Positions 1 to 9,419 are shown, counted from the first letter of the stretch. The stretch is 59,076 bases of DNA from Burkholderia sp. 4M9327F10 (GCF_005503145.1 NZ_SCNV01000054.1:1-59076), one strand, 5' to 3'. Program-made: numbers and translations. The notes: a model not told the origin generated them from the letters alone.

Positions 1-19
1 GCCCCATCCACCGGGACGC

Positions 20-964
20 CTACTGCTGGATATGCGCGTTGCGAATCAGACCGGCCACAACCTGCGTGGTCGCCTTCTCGATTGCTATCTGCTCGAGCTG
101 CTTGCGCAACACGTCCTTCGTCTGGTCGAACTGCGGAATCTGGGTCGGACGCTTCTCGTCGGCACGCAAGATCCAGAACGTGTCGCCCACCTGGACCGGC
201 TCGCTCGACACCGCGCCTTGCGGCAGCTTCACCAGCGCTTCGGCCAACGGCTGCGGCCAGTTCTGCGTGTTGCCCGGCTGAATCGGCGTCTTGAACGAAA
301 TCCAGTTCTGCGCGCCGCCTTGCGCAGCACCCGGACCCTGGCTGTATTGCCTGGCCAGTTGTGCGAAATCAGCGCCCTTCTTCAACTGATCGAGAATCTT
401 CTGAGCCGTATCTGCGTCCTTCACGGCAATCACACTCGGTTTGTATTCGTTATCGCCGAGGGTCGAAATGATCTTGTCGTATTGCGCCTTCACGTCGGCA
501 TCGGTCACCGGAGCCGGCTTGATCTGATCGCGCAGGTAGGCCTGCACCACCACGGCGTTGCGCGCCTGATCGATTGCGGCCTGGACTTCGGGCCGCGTTG
601 CGTAGTGCGCCTGGTCGGCAGCCTGACGGAACAGTTCGCGAGCGATCAACTGGCTCTTGATCGACGCACGTAACGCCGGAGTATCTGGCGCATTCGAAAT
701 GCGCACCGCCTGATCGACCTGCTCCTGCGTAATTGAGACGTTATTCACGCGCGCCACGACGCCCGGGGGCAACGTGGACGCTGCTGCATTCGGCGCAGCG
801 AGGCTGGCGGCTGGCACCTTCGACGGCGGCGTGTTGTCTGCACGTGCCTGAGGCGCGAATGCCGCGCACAGGCTGACGAGCGCCACGCCCGCGGCAAACA
901 GATGATGCAAGCTGATACGCCGGGCTGCCGGCATGCTTGTCAGGAGCTTCGATTGGGTATTCAT
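20..964 (-). CDS. Periplasmic peptidyl-prolyl isomerase, parvulin type (PpiC/SurA-like)
   Basis: The 314-residue product starts at the ATG at 964, just after the stop of the TpsB gene (11-bp gap). An N-terminal hydrophobic stretch ending in an A-x-A-like site (about residues 20-42) looks like a signal peptide. A SurA-like helical region follows (about 70-170). A parvulin domain is then visible at about 180-290, with the family pattern DADTAQKILDQLKKGADFA, the short QYSQGPGAAQGG element and a C-terminal DTFWILRADEKRP strand. The family catalyses cis-trans isomerisation of prolyl bonds and chaperones outer-membrane or exported proteins. Third gene of the two-partner secretion operon, so it probably assists the TpsA passenger in the periplasm (inference), as the parvulin Par27 does for FhaB in Bordetella. 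A longer reading from further upstream would overlap tpsB and was rejected. Confidence 0.88.
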   Translation of the reverse strand: MNTQSKLLTSMPAARRISLHHLFAAGVALVSLCAAFAPQARADNTPPSKVPAASLAAPNAAASTLPPGVVARVNNVSITQEQVDQAVRISNAPDTPALRASIKSQLIARELFRQAADQAHYATRPEVQAAIDQARNAVVVQAYLRDQIKPAPVTDADVKAQYDKIISTLGDNEYKPSVIAVKDADTAQKILDQLKKGADFAQLARQYSQGPGAAQGGAQNWISFKTPIQPGNTQNWPQPLAEALVKLPQGAVSSEPVQVGDTFWILRADEKRPTQIPQFDQTKDVLRKQLEQIAIEKATTQVVAGLIRNAHIQQ

Positions 965-974
965 AGCCTCTCCG

Positions 975-2795
975 TTATTCGGACCAGTTGAGTGTTGCGA
1001 GCAGCACGGTTGCCTTGCTTCCGAGAGCTGCTGGTTGAAGGAGCGCGCGGCCGACCAGGACCTCGCTGGTAATGTTCTGGCTCCTGAAGCGCCACGCGGC
1101 ACGCACGCCGACGCCGGTGCCGACGAGCGTCGGCCAACCGCCTTGAGCGATGAGATGCGCCTTGCCGCCATCGAGAAACACATAAGGTTCGACATGTGCG
1201 TCATGCCAGCTCGGCACGTTCTGCCAGACGGCCTCGTTGCGCAGATAGAAACCGCTGTCGCCGCTCACACCGCCCTCCCTGAAGCCGCGCACCGTATCCA
1301 TCCCGCCGAGGAAGATCTGATTGGTGTTGAACAGCGCCACCGGGCTGTACTGGGCGCGCAACGTCCCCTGGTATCGCCAGGCCGTGCTGCCGATATGGCC
1401 AATGCCCTGTTGCACCGTGCCGGTCGCATCGAACATGGTGAACTGGCTGTGCGCGTCCGTACTGTCGATATCGGACGCGTCGTGACTTGCGGCAAGCCAC
1501 GGCAGGCCTTGCGAGACGCCCACATCCCAGGTCGCCGCGGCCGCCTGATCGTCAGCCATATAACGGCGCAGACCGTTAATGCCCGCGCGCAGCACGGTCA
1601 GGTTTTGCGGCGTCAGCTCGATGCCGTTGACGCTGCGCTGCGTGCTCATCTTCGTCAATGTCACGTCGAGACTCATACGCCCCGAGCTCGAACGCGTCAG
1701 CACATCGTTCCAGCCGAGAATCTGGCTAAAGGTGCGCCCGTCCAGCAACGCGCTATTACCGATGGCCTGCTGGTATTCCGAAAGCGACGTCGTATAGCTG
1801 ACGGTCTGATAACCGATCGGTATCGCGCCCGAAAACACCAGCGCATTGCTGTTCTCGCTGCCGACGTAGTTCAGCGAGAGCGACTCCTGCAGTCCGACAA
1901 GGTTGTCGGCTTCCACCCCGGCGCGATAGCGCAAGGTGCCGGTCTGCGAGCTGCCGTAGTTGTCTACGCCGGCGTCGTAGTAGAAGCGGTCGCCGTAGTG
2001 ATTGGTGACTGCAACGATCGAATCGCCCGGCGCCTCGCCCGGCAGGATCTGGATTTCCGCCTGATTGCGGCGCAGGCGGTTGATCTGGTCGACGCCCTGC
2101 TCCAGATCCGGCAGGCGCAACACGTCTCCCTGGCTGTCGCCGAATGCCCACGCCGTGCCGGCATCGGTCAGCAGTCCACCGCCATGCGTCTCGAACCACC
2201 CGGCTTTCGGGTCGCGCGGACGCAGTGGCTTGCCGTTCAACGTGAACGCGGCCACGTGGCCGGCGACCACCTTGATCGTGAGCTTGCCCGACGACAGGTT
2301 CTGCGCACCAAGGTACGCACGCGTCGTGATGTAGCCATGGGCGATAAACGCTTCCGTGATACGCCGAAGCAGCAGATTGATACGGTTTCGGCCTAGCTGC
2401 TTGCCGAGAAACGGCTGCTTGATCGCATCCATCTGCCGCTTGCTCAACACCTGCTCGCCGTCGAACTCGATGTCGGTAATGTGGAACATCGGCTCGACGT
2501 CGGGCAGCGCTTCGATATCGGCGCCGGCCGGCAGGTTCGGAATCGCGGATTGCTCAGGCACAGCGATCTGCGCAGGCGCTTGCTGGACTTCGTCGCTGCG
2601 TTGCTGATTGCGCTGATCCTGTAACAGTCTTTGCCCTGGATCCTGGAGTGGCCGCGGCGCCGCGACGGGCGGCGGTAACCCCGGTGGCAACCCCGGCGCG
2701 GACTGCGCGCGCACGTGCGTGGCCGCAAGGCCGGCAAATGCGCCCACACCGCAGACCATCATGCGCGACAGACGGCGCCTCACAAGCCGAACCAT
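975..2795 (-). CDS. Two-partner secretion outer-membrane transporter (TpsB, ShlB/FhaC/HecB family)
   Basis: The 606-residue product has a signal peptide cleaved near residue 30 (after VRA), a Pro/Gln-rich linker (31-90), a POTRA domain of ShlB type at about 104-185 (MFHITDIEFDGEQVL onward, with GYITTRAYL), and a C-terminal 16-strand barrel region from about 205 to the end. The conserved barrel-lumen motif reads VRGFREGG near residue 510. Length fits the family (550-600). It secretes its partner TpsA across the outer membrane without ATP. The start at 2795 overlaps the last 16 bases of the upstream TpsA gene, showing translational coupling. The C-terminal strand ends in N-W-S-E rather than an aromatic residue, slightly unusual for a BAM substrate. 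Confidence 0.93.
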   Translation of the reverse strand: MVRLVRRRLSRMMVCGVGAFAGLAATHVRAQSAPGLPPGLPPPVAAPRPLQDPGQRLLQDQRNQQRSDEVQQAPAQIAVPEQSAIPNLPAGADIEALPDVEPMFHITDIEFDGEQVLSKRQMDAIKQPFLGKQLGRNRINLLLRRITEAFIAHGYITTRAYLGAQNLSSGKLTIKVVAGHVAAFTLNGKPLRPRDPKAGWFETHGGGLLTDAGTAWAFGDSQGDVLRLPDLEQGVDQINRLRRNQAEIQILPGEAPGDSIVAVTNHYGDRFYYDAGVDNYGSSQTGTLRYRAGVEADNLVGLQESLSLNYVGSENSNALVFSGAIPIGYQTVSYTTSLSEYQQAIGNSALLDGRTFSQILGWNDVLTRSSSGRMSLDVTLTKMSTQRSVNGIELTPQNLTVLRAGINGLRRYMADDQAAAATWDVGVSQGLPWLAASHDASDIDSTDAHSQFTMFDATGTVQQGIGHIGSTAWRYQGTLRAQYSPVALFNTNQIFLGGMDTVRGFREGGVSGDSGFYLRNEAVWQNVPSWHDAHVEPYVFLDGGKAHLIAQGGWPTLVGTGVGVRAAWRFRSQNITSEVLVGRALLQPAALGSKATVLLATLNWSE

Positions 2796-4936
2796 GAGAT
2801 AAGTCCAATGCTGTTATGGGCGCCAATCGTCACCGGAGCCTGATATGGCGCGCTGCGCGTGACAAGGCCGCCGGTCGCGTTCACGCCGTTAGGCGCGTTG
2901 AAGGCGCCACCTTCAATGTCCCCTTCACCAATGATCTGCACCTGGCCGGACCCGGCATTGAACAGGCCGCCCATGTCCATCGCGTAGATCTCCGACCACT
3001 CGTTTCCGAACCAGGCCTTCAGGTCATGGTCTTCATTGATGGCGCTGTAACCGAGCACACCCTGCGCGATGGTTTGGGGTGCGTTGAGCGTCAATCCGCC
3101 TTCAGCCAGTACCGTGCCGCCAGTGTTGACGATCTGCGTCCCCGCCTTCAGCGAGATATTCGTATTCGCTTCGATATCGCCGCCATACACCTGCACGTCA
3201 CTTGCCGCCGATGAGCGGCAGAAGATGAAGCACGACTCATGGAACTGCGCCTGACCCGTAAACACGCCTTGATTCAACAGCGAGCCCTGCGCGGTAATGT
3301 TGATTGCTCCTCCGTTCGAGAGGATCGAGCCGCCAATATTGGAGATGTTGTTGCCGGTGATAGTCACGTTGCCGGCATCCGCAGTGATATACGAAAGCGC
3401 GTTTGGATCGGTCAATTCGCCGTAGTCCACTGCAAAACCGCTGCTGTGATGCTCGAGAAAGAGGAAGGTCCAGCTGTGGTTCGAATAGCTGGAGGGCGCG
3501 CCGTTATCGACGCCTGTGGTGTGGTCGACGATGTTGTCGACGTCGCCGCCCGCGGCAATGCTGATGTTCTGGTTCGACAGGATTCGCGCGTTCTGATTGA
3601 CTACGTTGCCACCAGCGCTGATCACGACGTCGCCCTTCACGCCGAACAACACTCCGAGCCCTGTGCCCGGCAGCGACTGGTTCAGGATGTTGCCGCTCGC
3701 GTTGAGCGTAACCGCGCCAAGCGACTGTGTGTCGCCACTGGTCTGCACCTGCCCCTGAATGAGGGAACCGACGTTGGTGATGTCCCCCGTGCTCTCGAGC
3801 ACGACACCTGCCGTCGACGACGCGAGCGCCGAACCGGTCTGATTGCTGTCGGTCGTCAAGGTGATGCCGTTGCCGGAAAGCTTGACACCGCTGTTGGCGA
3901 GCACGCTGCTGCCGCTCAGATTGATAGCGCCCGATGCGCTGAGCGTGGCGGCGCCGTTGCTCGCGGAGACCTTGGTATCGGCGAGCGAGATTGCGTCCTG
4001 CACCTGCAAGCTCGCGTTGCCCGCTGCCGTGAGAGTCGTATTCGATACCTGGACACTGCCGTTTGAAGTGAGTGTGAAATCGCCGAGCGACGCCTCCAGC
4101 GGCCCGGCACTGCGCACGCCAGGCCCCTTGTCTGTCACAATGATCTCGACCCGGCCGCTGGTCAGGCTGCCGGCAGCGCTAATATCAAGCGCAAACGAAT
4201 TCGCCGTTGCCACCGTTTGGCCGGTTTGCATGGTCAGCCAGTCGTTGGCGTTGTCCGACGGCGACAGGCCCGTGTTCAGCGTGACCTCACTGTTACCGGC
4301 AATGGCGCGGGTGACGGCCGTCGATGAAGTGAATGTATTGTTCACCGGGCCATTAATCTGGATGTTCTTTGCGATCAGATCCAGATCGACCAATGCACTG
4401 GAAAGCCCTTGCGGCCCAATGACAATGGCGCCGCCGCTCGTATTAATGACGACATTACGCTGGAAAATTCCCGGCGCGATTTGCAGATCGTTGAAGCTCA
4501 CCTGCCCCGTTGATAAGGCGACATGGCCCGCATTGACGAAAGAGCCACCGTTGACGGTTATGCCATTTGGATTTGCCAGTATGACGTTGGCTCGCGACCC
4601 CATCACCGCGATTTGTCCCTCTATTAAACTCGGATTGGTGCTGGTGACCTGATTGACGATTGTGCGGGCATTAATACCGACGTTATTCAGCGTGGCACCG
4701 GCCGCTGAAACGTTAAATGAGCTATAGGTGTTCTGTGATACACCGGAAAAGGCCGGCGCTATATTGACGGTTTGTTGCCCGTTAGCTGCGGTTGAGACGG
4801 TTGTAGCCGTGCCGCCATCCGGGACAATGCCGGCGGCGAGAGCAAGGCTGGAACATGCAGCGCTCGAAAAAAGAAAAATTCGACCCGCGCACGCGCACCC
4901 GCTGCGTATGCGTCGAAACGACCACCGGCTTGGCAT
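2780..4936 (-). CDS. Filamentous-haemagglutinin-like exoprotein (TpsA passenger)
   Basis: The 718-residue product has a basic N-terminus with a hydrophobic core ending LALAAG (about 1-36), then a TPS secretion domain (about 37-280) carrying the two family landmarks: a degenerate first motif NPSL (101-104) and a canonical NPNGI (122-126). The rest is a right-handed beta-helix type repeat rich in Asn, Gly, Ser and Thr, with repeated N-I-S-N-I-G-G-like turns. TpsA adhesins and CDI toxins usually run to 1,000-4,000 residues; this one stops early and shows no C-terminal toxin or VENN motif. A short Cys-containing loop (SCFIFCRSS, about residues 575-585) is odd because such proteins are usually Cys-free. 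First gene of the tpsA-tpsB-parvulin operon; preceded by an AT-rich leader. Likely a small surface or secreted adhesin. Confidence 0.87.
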   Translation of the reverse strand: MPSRWSFRRIRSGCACAGRIFLFSSAACSSLALAAGIVPDGGTATTVSTAANGQQTVNIAPAFSGVSQNTYSSFNVSAAGATLNNVGINARTIVNQVTSTNPSLIEGQIAVMGSRANVILANPNGITVNGGSFVNAGHVALSTGQVSFNDLQIAPGIFQRNVVINTSGGAIVIGPQGLSSALVDLDLIAKNIQINGPVNNTFTSSTAVTRAIAGNSEVTLNTGLSPSDNANDWLTMQTGQTVATANSFALDISAAGSLTSGRVEIIVTDKGPGVRSAGPLEASLGDFTLTSNGSVQVSNTTLTAAGNASLQVQDAISLADTKVSASNGAATLSASGAINLSGSSVLANSGVKLSGNGITLTTDSNQTGSALASSTAGVVLESTGDITNVGSLIQGQVQTSGDTQSLGAVTLNASGNILNQSLPGTGLGVLFGVKGDVVISAGGNVVNQNARILSNQNISIAAGGDVDNIVDHTTGVDNGAPSSYSNHSWTFLFLEHHSSGFAVDYGELTDPNALSYITADAGNVTITGNNISNIGGSILSNGGAINITAQGSLLNQGVFTGQAQFHESCFIFCRSSAASDVQVYGGDIEANTNISLKAGTQIVNTGGTVLAEGGLTLNAPQTIAQGVLGYSAINEDHDLKAWFGNEWSEIYAMDMGGLFNAGSGQVQIIGEGDIEGGAFNAPNGVNATGGLVTRSAPYQAPVTIGAHNSIGLISWFGL

Positions 4937-5231
4937 TGTATTTATTCCGCTACCATCGTCGATGGAAGCAGCCCCAAAGTTTATTTACCCTTCGCGCGTG
5001 CAAACCCCATTCGCACGTTTCATCTGATAAATGTCGGCGCGTCGGAGGATATCTTTAGGAAATTTTGGTAAGTTTTTTCTTTCTTTTATTTTACGGTGTT
5101 TTTTCCAAATGCTTTCTATTGAGATATCCGATTTATTTGTTTCGATAAAATATAACCAACTTGCCTATATCGTCGGCACGCAAACGATTGCGCTCGGCTA
5201 ATTTCCATACCATACCGAATGAATAAACACC
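4937..5231. promoter_or_regulatory. AT-rich intergenic leader upstream of the TpsA operon
   Basis: The segment 5050-5230 is strikingly AT-rich, with runs of T and of TTTATTT type, against a GC-rich surrounding. It separates the TpsA gene (leftward) from the 3' end of the C45 hydrolase gene, so it holds the TpsA promoter. Such AT-rich promoters are typical targets of H-NS-type silencers in Burkholderia; that is inference. I could not single out one convincing -35/-10 pair. Confidence 0.5.
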
Positions 5232-6206
5232 TTATTCCTCAAGCTCCCCGAAGTCATGCACATACTCACCGGGTGCAAACAGATCAAATCCCTGCCGCCA
5301 GGTCTTGCCCGGCCAGAGATAGTCCACACGTCCCTCAGCGGGCCGGTACACCGCAGTGTAGGCGGTCGTGAAGCCCGCGCGCCGCGAGTAAAGCGGCGGT
5401 TTGAGGAAACGCGCCGTCAGCTCGTTCAGCGTCACGTTAGGCTCGTCCAAAGCCGCCAGTACAGACTGCAGCCTCGCAGCGCTGTTACCAGTACCCCGCG
5501 GCTCTGGCGGCACCTCTTGATGATTCGTGCAAGCCGGCAATCGCGACAGAGCGGGCGCACGATCCGGACCGAGAAACAAAGTCGCGTATGCGCCCGACCG
5601 GTCCAACAGTGTCACGTTTTGCGAAAGGGCGATCGGGATACGGCTAAGCGCTGCAACTGCCTCTTCCACCCGGCTACACGTTTCAAGTACATAGCGCAGC
5701 ATCAGGATCACCGAGAATCCTAGTCCTTGGGAGCGGCCTCCTCCGGCGGTAAGACTGGCAACCAATCCATCCTCGTTCATGCCGTCAAGACAACCGCCCC
5801 ACGGGCGCTGCGCTTTGGCAATCACGCGCCGCCCGGACCATGAGGTCAGTTCAAAGCGATCGGTAATCGCGTCGAGTGGGAAATCCATGTTACGGACCAA
5901 CGCTGGGCCGCCCTCACCTAACCAGACGGCCTGGCTGCAGCCCATCACCGCCGCTGCGGGACGATAGTGGCTCAGCATGCAGTGAGCTAGTTCGTCGTCG
6001 CCCACCAAAGCGCACACATGGTCGTAATGCGGCAGCAACTCAGGCATGTGACGCAACAACGCTGATCGACATTCTGCAGCGCTCGGCGGTGTGGTCCTGT
6101 CAGTTCCCCTGTACCAGCGTTCAGCGTCTTCGCGACCGGCGTTAAAGCGTTCCAGCCAGGCATCGCCCGGTCGTTCCTCCTGCGCCACAACGAAGTGCTT
6201 TTGCAT
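5232..6206 (-). CDS. C45-type autoproteolytic acyltransferase/amidohydrolase (acyl-CoA:6-APA acyltransferase-like Ntn hydrolase)
   Basis: The 324-residue product carries the Gly-Cys autoprocessing site of the C45 Ntn hydrolases at Cys90 (VMGCSQAVWL), followed by the family's RNMDFP element (105-110), GMNEDGL and a TNHQ segment. In this family the precursor cleaves itself before Cys, which becomes the N-terminal nucleophile acting on linear amide bonds. The start at 6206 is preceded by CAGGAG at a good distance; an upstream in-frame start would lack this. Divergent from fabV. No signal peptide, so cytoplasmic. Substrate cannot be told: penicillin-type acyl transfer, peptide and N-acyl amide hydrolysis are all known for homologues. 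Confidence 0.8.
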   Translation of the reverse strand: MQKHFVVAQEERPGDAWLERFNAGREDAERWYRGTDRTTPPSAAECRSALLRHMPELLPHYDHVCALVGDDELAHCMLSHYRPAAAVMGCSQAVWLGEGGPALVRNMDFPLDAITDRFELTSWSGRRVIAKAQRPWGGCLDGMNEDGLVASLTAGGGRSQGLGFSVILMLRYVLETCSRVEEAVAALSRIPIALSQNVTLLDRSGAYATLFLGPDRAPALSRLPACTNHQEVPPEPRGTGNSAARLQSVLAALDEPNVTLNELTARFLKPPLYSRRAGFTTAYTAVYRPAEGRVDYLWPGKTWRQGFDLFAPGEYVHDFGELEE

Positions 6207-6354
6207 TGAACATGCTCCTGAGCAATTAGTGCGCGCCCTCGTCGCCACTCCCCCATTCCCGCCCCGCAAGCCCGACGACAGTGAGCACGTTTACAATACC
6301 CGGACTTCCCAGCTTCCCCCAAACCATCCCGACACCTCCCAACTAGAGGTCTTC

Positions 6355-7551
6355 ATGATCATCAAACCCCGCGTGCGCGGCTTTATCTGCGTGACTACCC
6401 ATCCCGACGGCTGCGAAGCCAACGTCAGGGAACAGATCGACTACGTCACCGCCAGCGGGCCCATCGTTAACGGTCCCAAGCGTGTACTCGTAATCGGTGC
6501 ATCCACCGGCTACGGGTTGGCAGCCCGCATCAGCGCAGCATTCGGCTGCGGTGCGGACACGCTCGGTGTCTTCTTCGAGCGCGCCGGCAGTGACAGCAAA
6601 CCCGGCACCGCAGGCTGGTACAACACCGCGGCATTCGAAAAGATCGCGGCTGCCAAGGGCCTCTACGCGAAGGGTATCAACGGTGACGCCTTTTCCGACG
6701 CAGTAAAGCAGCAAACGATCGATATCATCAAGCGCGATCTAGGCCAGGTGGATCTTGTCGTCTATAGCCTCGCATCGCCACGACGCACGCATCCTCGCAC
6801 GGGCGAGGTGTTCAACTCGACGCTCAAGCCGATCGGCAAGGCAGTCACGTTGCGCGGTATCGACACCGACAAGGAAGTCGTCAGGGAAACCGTTCTCGAA
6901 CCCGCGACGCAAACCGAAATCGACAATACCGTTGCAGTGATGGGCGGCGAAGACTGGCAAATGTGGATCGATGCACTGCTGGCCGCGAACGTTCTGGCCG
7001 ACGGCGCGAAGACCACTGCGTTCACTTATCTCGGCGAGAAGATCACCCACGATATCTACTGGAACGGCTCAATCGGTGCAGCCAAGAAGGATCTCGACCG
7101 GAAGGTGCTCGGCATTCGCGAGAAACTGGCTCAGACCGGGGGCGATGCGCGCGTCTCGGTGCTGAAAGCGGTCGTTACCCAGGCAAGCTCGGCGATTCCG
7201 ATGATGCCGCTGTACCTGTCGCTGCTGTTCAAGGTCATGAAGGAAAAGGGCACGCACGAAGGCTGCATCGAGCAGGTGTACGGCCTCTATAAGGACAGCC
7301 TCTACGGCACAGCGCCTCGCCTCGATGAGGAAGGCCGTCTGCGTGCCGATTACAAGGAACTCGATCCTGAAGTGCAAAACCAGGTGCAGCAACTCTGGAG
7401 CCAGGTCACTAACGACAATCTCTATGAGTTGACCGACTTCGCCGGTTACAAGACGGAGTTCCTTCGTCTCTTCGGCTTTGAGATTGCCGGCGTGGACTAT
7501 GAAGCCGACGTCAATCCGGACGTCGCTATTCCGAACGTCGTCCAGGTTTAA
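6355..7551 (+). CDS. fabV: Trans-2-enoyl-ACP (CoA) reductase FabV, NADH-dependent
   Basis: The 398-residue product matches FabV in length and sequence. It has the N-terminal MIIKPRVRGFIC, the nucleotide-binding GASTGYGLAAR (48-58), and the catalytic Tyr235-X8-Lys244 (YWNGSIGAAK), the signature that separates FabV from FabI (Tyr-X6-Lys). It catalyses the last reduction of each fatty-acid elongation cycle and is typically insensitive to triclosan. The ATG at 6355 is preceded by AGAGG and matches the conserved N-terminus; a longer frame upstream is not family-like. cobF follows 33 bp downstream on the same strand, so the two may be co-transcribed although their pathways are unrelated. Confidence 0.97.
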   Translation: MIIKPRVRGFICVTTHPDGCEANVREQIDYVTASGPIVNGPKRVLVIGASTGYGLAARISAAFGCGADTLGVFFERAGSDSKPGTAGWYNTAAFEKIAAAKGLYAKGINGDAFSDAVKQQTIDIIKRDLGQVDLVVYSLASPRRTHPRTGEVFNSTLKPIGKAVTLRGIDTDKEVVRETVLEPATQTEIDNTVAVMGGEDWQMWIDALLAANVLADGAKTTAFTYLGEKITHDIYWNGSIGAAKKDLDRKVLGIREKLAQTGGDARVSVLKAVVTQASSAIPMMPLYLSLLFKVMKEKGTHEGCIEQVYGLYKDSLYGTAPRLDEEGRLRADYKELDPEVQNQVQQLWSQVTNDNLYELTDFAGYKTEFLRLFGFEIAGVDYEADVNPDVAIPNVVQV

Positions 7552-7584
7552 GCAAAGGGAGAAAGCGCGTCCTGCGTATCCACG

Positions 7585-8352
7585 ATGAAAAAAATCCTGA
7601 TTATCGGCATCGGCGCGGGGGATCCTGACTACATGACGGTTCAGGCGATCAACGCGCTCAACCAGGTTGACGTGTTCTTTGTCATGGACAAAGGCCTCGC
7701 CAAGGAAAAACTGGTCGCCCTGCGCAAGCAGATCATCGAACGCTTTATCGCTCACCGCGACTATCGCATCGTGGAGGCGGCGAGTCCCGAGCGCCGCCGC
7801 GACGAAGAGGACTACCGGTCCGCGGTGGACGAACTGAACCGCGACAAGCAGGCGATCTTCGAGCGCCTGATCGCCGACGAACTGAGCGACGGCGAGTGTG
7901 GCGCGTTCCTCGTCTGGGGCGATCCGTCCCTGTACGACAGCACGATCCGTATCCTGGAGGCCATTGCGCAAGGCGGCAAGCATGCGTTCACCTATGACGT
8001 CATTCCAGGCATCAGCAGTGTCCAGGCGTTAGCCGCCCGGCACAAGGTTCCGCTCAACCTGATCGGACGCTCGGTGGAGATCACCAACGGCCGCGGTATT
8101 GCAGAAGGCTTCCCGAGTAACGTGGACAGCGTTGTAGTCATGCTCGACTCGCAGAACACCTTCCGCAAGCTCGCCAACGAAGATCTGGATATCTACTGGG
8201 GTGCTTATGTCGGCACGCCGGACGAGATTCTGATCTCAGGAAAGCTGCGCGACGTCATGGATGAAATCGAGCGCGTCCGGGCGGAGGCTCGCCGCACCCA
8301 CGGCTGGATCATGGACACCTATCTGCTGCGCAGGCCCGATGCCCAGGTCTGA
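7585..8352 (+). CDS. cobF: Precorrin-6A synthase (deacetylating), aerobic cobalamin pathway
   Basis: The 255-residue product is a SAM-dependent tetrapyrrole methylase with the N-terminal GIGAGDPDYMT loop, the LVWGDPSLYDS segment (about 111-122) and the IPGISSVQALAARHKVPLN region (about 136-154). CobF-type length and the C-terminal GWIMDTYLLRRP support the specific assignment. CobF methylates C-1 of precorrin-5 and removes the acetyl group to give precorrin-6A. No other corrin-ring gene lies in this window, so it stands apart from the main cob cluster; a B12-riboswitch-controlled cobalt/nickel permease lies some 47 kb away. Confidence 0.92.
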   Translation: MKKILIIGIGAGDPDYMTVQAINALNQVDVFFVMDKGLAKEKLVALRKQIIERFIAHRDYRIVEAASPERRRDEEDYRSAVDELNRDKQAIFERLIADELSDGECGAFLVWGDPSLYDSTIRILEAIAQGGKHAFTYDVIPGISSVQALAARHKVPLNLIGRSVEITNGRGIAEGFPSNVDSVVVMLDSQNTFRKLANEDLDIYWGAYVGTPDEILISGKLRDVMDEIERVRAEARRTHGWIMDTYLLRRPDAQV

Positions 8353-8453
8353 AACTGCACAGCGCCTCAGTTCGTAAATTAAGCCGATTTATGCATGTGT
8401 GAATCGTGCTTAATCCAGTTTACCGTCCACTCGAAGGCAGACAAACTGCATCT

Positions 8454-8474
8454 GCAGGCGGTTTAACCGCCTGC
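8454..8474. terminator. Palindromic hairpin between cobF and the secreted protein gene
   Basis: Arms GCAGGCGG (8454-8461) and CCGCCTGC (8467-8474) pair perfectly around TTTAA; the symmetry extends to 10 bp per arm around a single T. It lies 102 bp after the cobF stop and 45 bp before the next ATG. No T-tract follows, so it may be a weak terminator or an operator for the downstream gene. Confidence 0.4.
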
Positions 8475-8518
8475 CAGGATCGGCGCAAACGCCTAACGAC
8501 GACTGACGAGGGAACAAC

Positions 8519-9310
8519 ATGAAGACACTGCAATTGCGGCCAGGCAGGCTGATGCAGCTACGAACCATTGCAGTGCTGGCGTTACTGCTGAGCGGATTGA
8601 TCGGCGCGCAACAACCGGTGTTTGCACAGGCCAATAGCTTCGTGCAAGCGAACTATGACGGCACGGTTGGCGACGCAAAAGTGGGCATGACGCTGGCGCT
8701 GAACGGCAACACGGTCACGCGGGCGCATTACTTTTACTACCGGCATCTGAAGGACATCGCACTTACCGGCACACAAGCGGGCAGCAACCTCACCTTGAAG
8801 GAAGCAAACGGCACTTTCGATCTGCACTTCGTGGGTAACGGGTCAAACGGCAGCGCTCCGCTTGATTTTCCTAATAGCATCGGTCTCGAAGGCACCTGGA
8901 CCGACGGCAGCAAAACACTGCCCGTCAAGCTAAGCGGTGGTGGCGACCGCTCATCTGTCGAGACGCCGGCCAGCCCGCAATACGGCGCGATTACCAGTGA
9001 AACGGATCAAGCGTTTGAGGCGCGAGCCCAAGGGTTCTACTTTGCCGCGCTCAAAGGCGATGCCAGAACGGCGGCACGTTACGTCGACTATCCGCTGCGA
9101 GTGAACTGGACGCCAACTCACCACGAACTGATCAAGTCGCCCAAGCAGCTTGTCGATAACTGGAATCGCATCTTCACTCCCCAATACATCGCCGCATTGC
9201 GCGACGCCGCGCCGCACGATATGCCGGTCATGAAAAGCGAATACGCGATGCTGGGAGCAGGGCTCGCCTACTTTAGCGACAAAGGCGTCGAAGTATTGAA
9301 CGTGCCTTGA
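8519..9310 (+). CDS. Secreted protein of unknown function
   Basis: The 263-residue product has a signal peptide (hydrophobic core about residues 16-33, ending VFAQA). The N-terminal part (40-130) reads as a beta-rich domain of the type found in bacterial lipoproteins: an N-Y-D-G start, then GMTLALNGNTVTRAHYFY and ALTGTQAGSNLTLKE. The C-terminal half (about 160-263) begins at a Gln/Ala-rich helix and resembles a small alpha+beta domain with YVDYPLRVNW. A ribosome binding site GAGGGAA precedes the ATG. Preceded by a palindrome and followed by a Rid-family gene 109 bp away. I do not recognise a function. Confidence 0.75.
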   Translation: MKTLQLRPGRLMQLRTIAVLALLLSGLIGAQQPVFAQANSFVQANYDGTVGDAKVGMTLALNGNTVTRAHYFYYRHLKDIALTGTQAGSNLTLKEANGTFDLHFVGNGSNGSAPLDFPNSIGLEGTWTDGSKTLPVKLSGGGDRSSVETPASPQYGAITSETDQAFEARAQGFYFAALKGDARTAARYVDYPLRVNWTPTHHELIKSPKQLVDNWNRIFTPQYIAALRDAAPHDMPVMKSEYAMLGAGLAYFSDKGVEVLNVP

Positions 9311-9419
9311 TGAGCACATTGCGTGCGATCAGGTGGCCGCCCATGCGGTCTCCCGATTTCGCAGGCCAGTCCCAAACAGCGCATAATCCGCTGGAGCATT
9401 TCGTCACCGGAGTTCAGCA

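Noticed and set aside
933..2396. A 487-codon open frame on the plus strand
   Set aside because: It is entirely antisense to the TpsB gene, has an Arg/His/Ala-rich translation without domains and arises from GC-rich codon structure.
3239..4652. Long plus-strand open frames across the TpsA gene
   Set aside because: Antisense shadows of a repetitive beta-helix gene; no ribosome site and no recognisable protein features.
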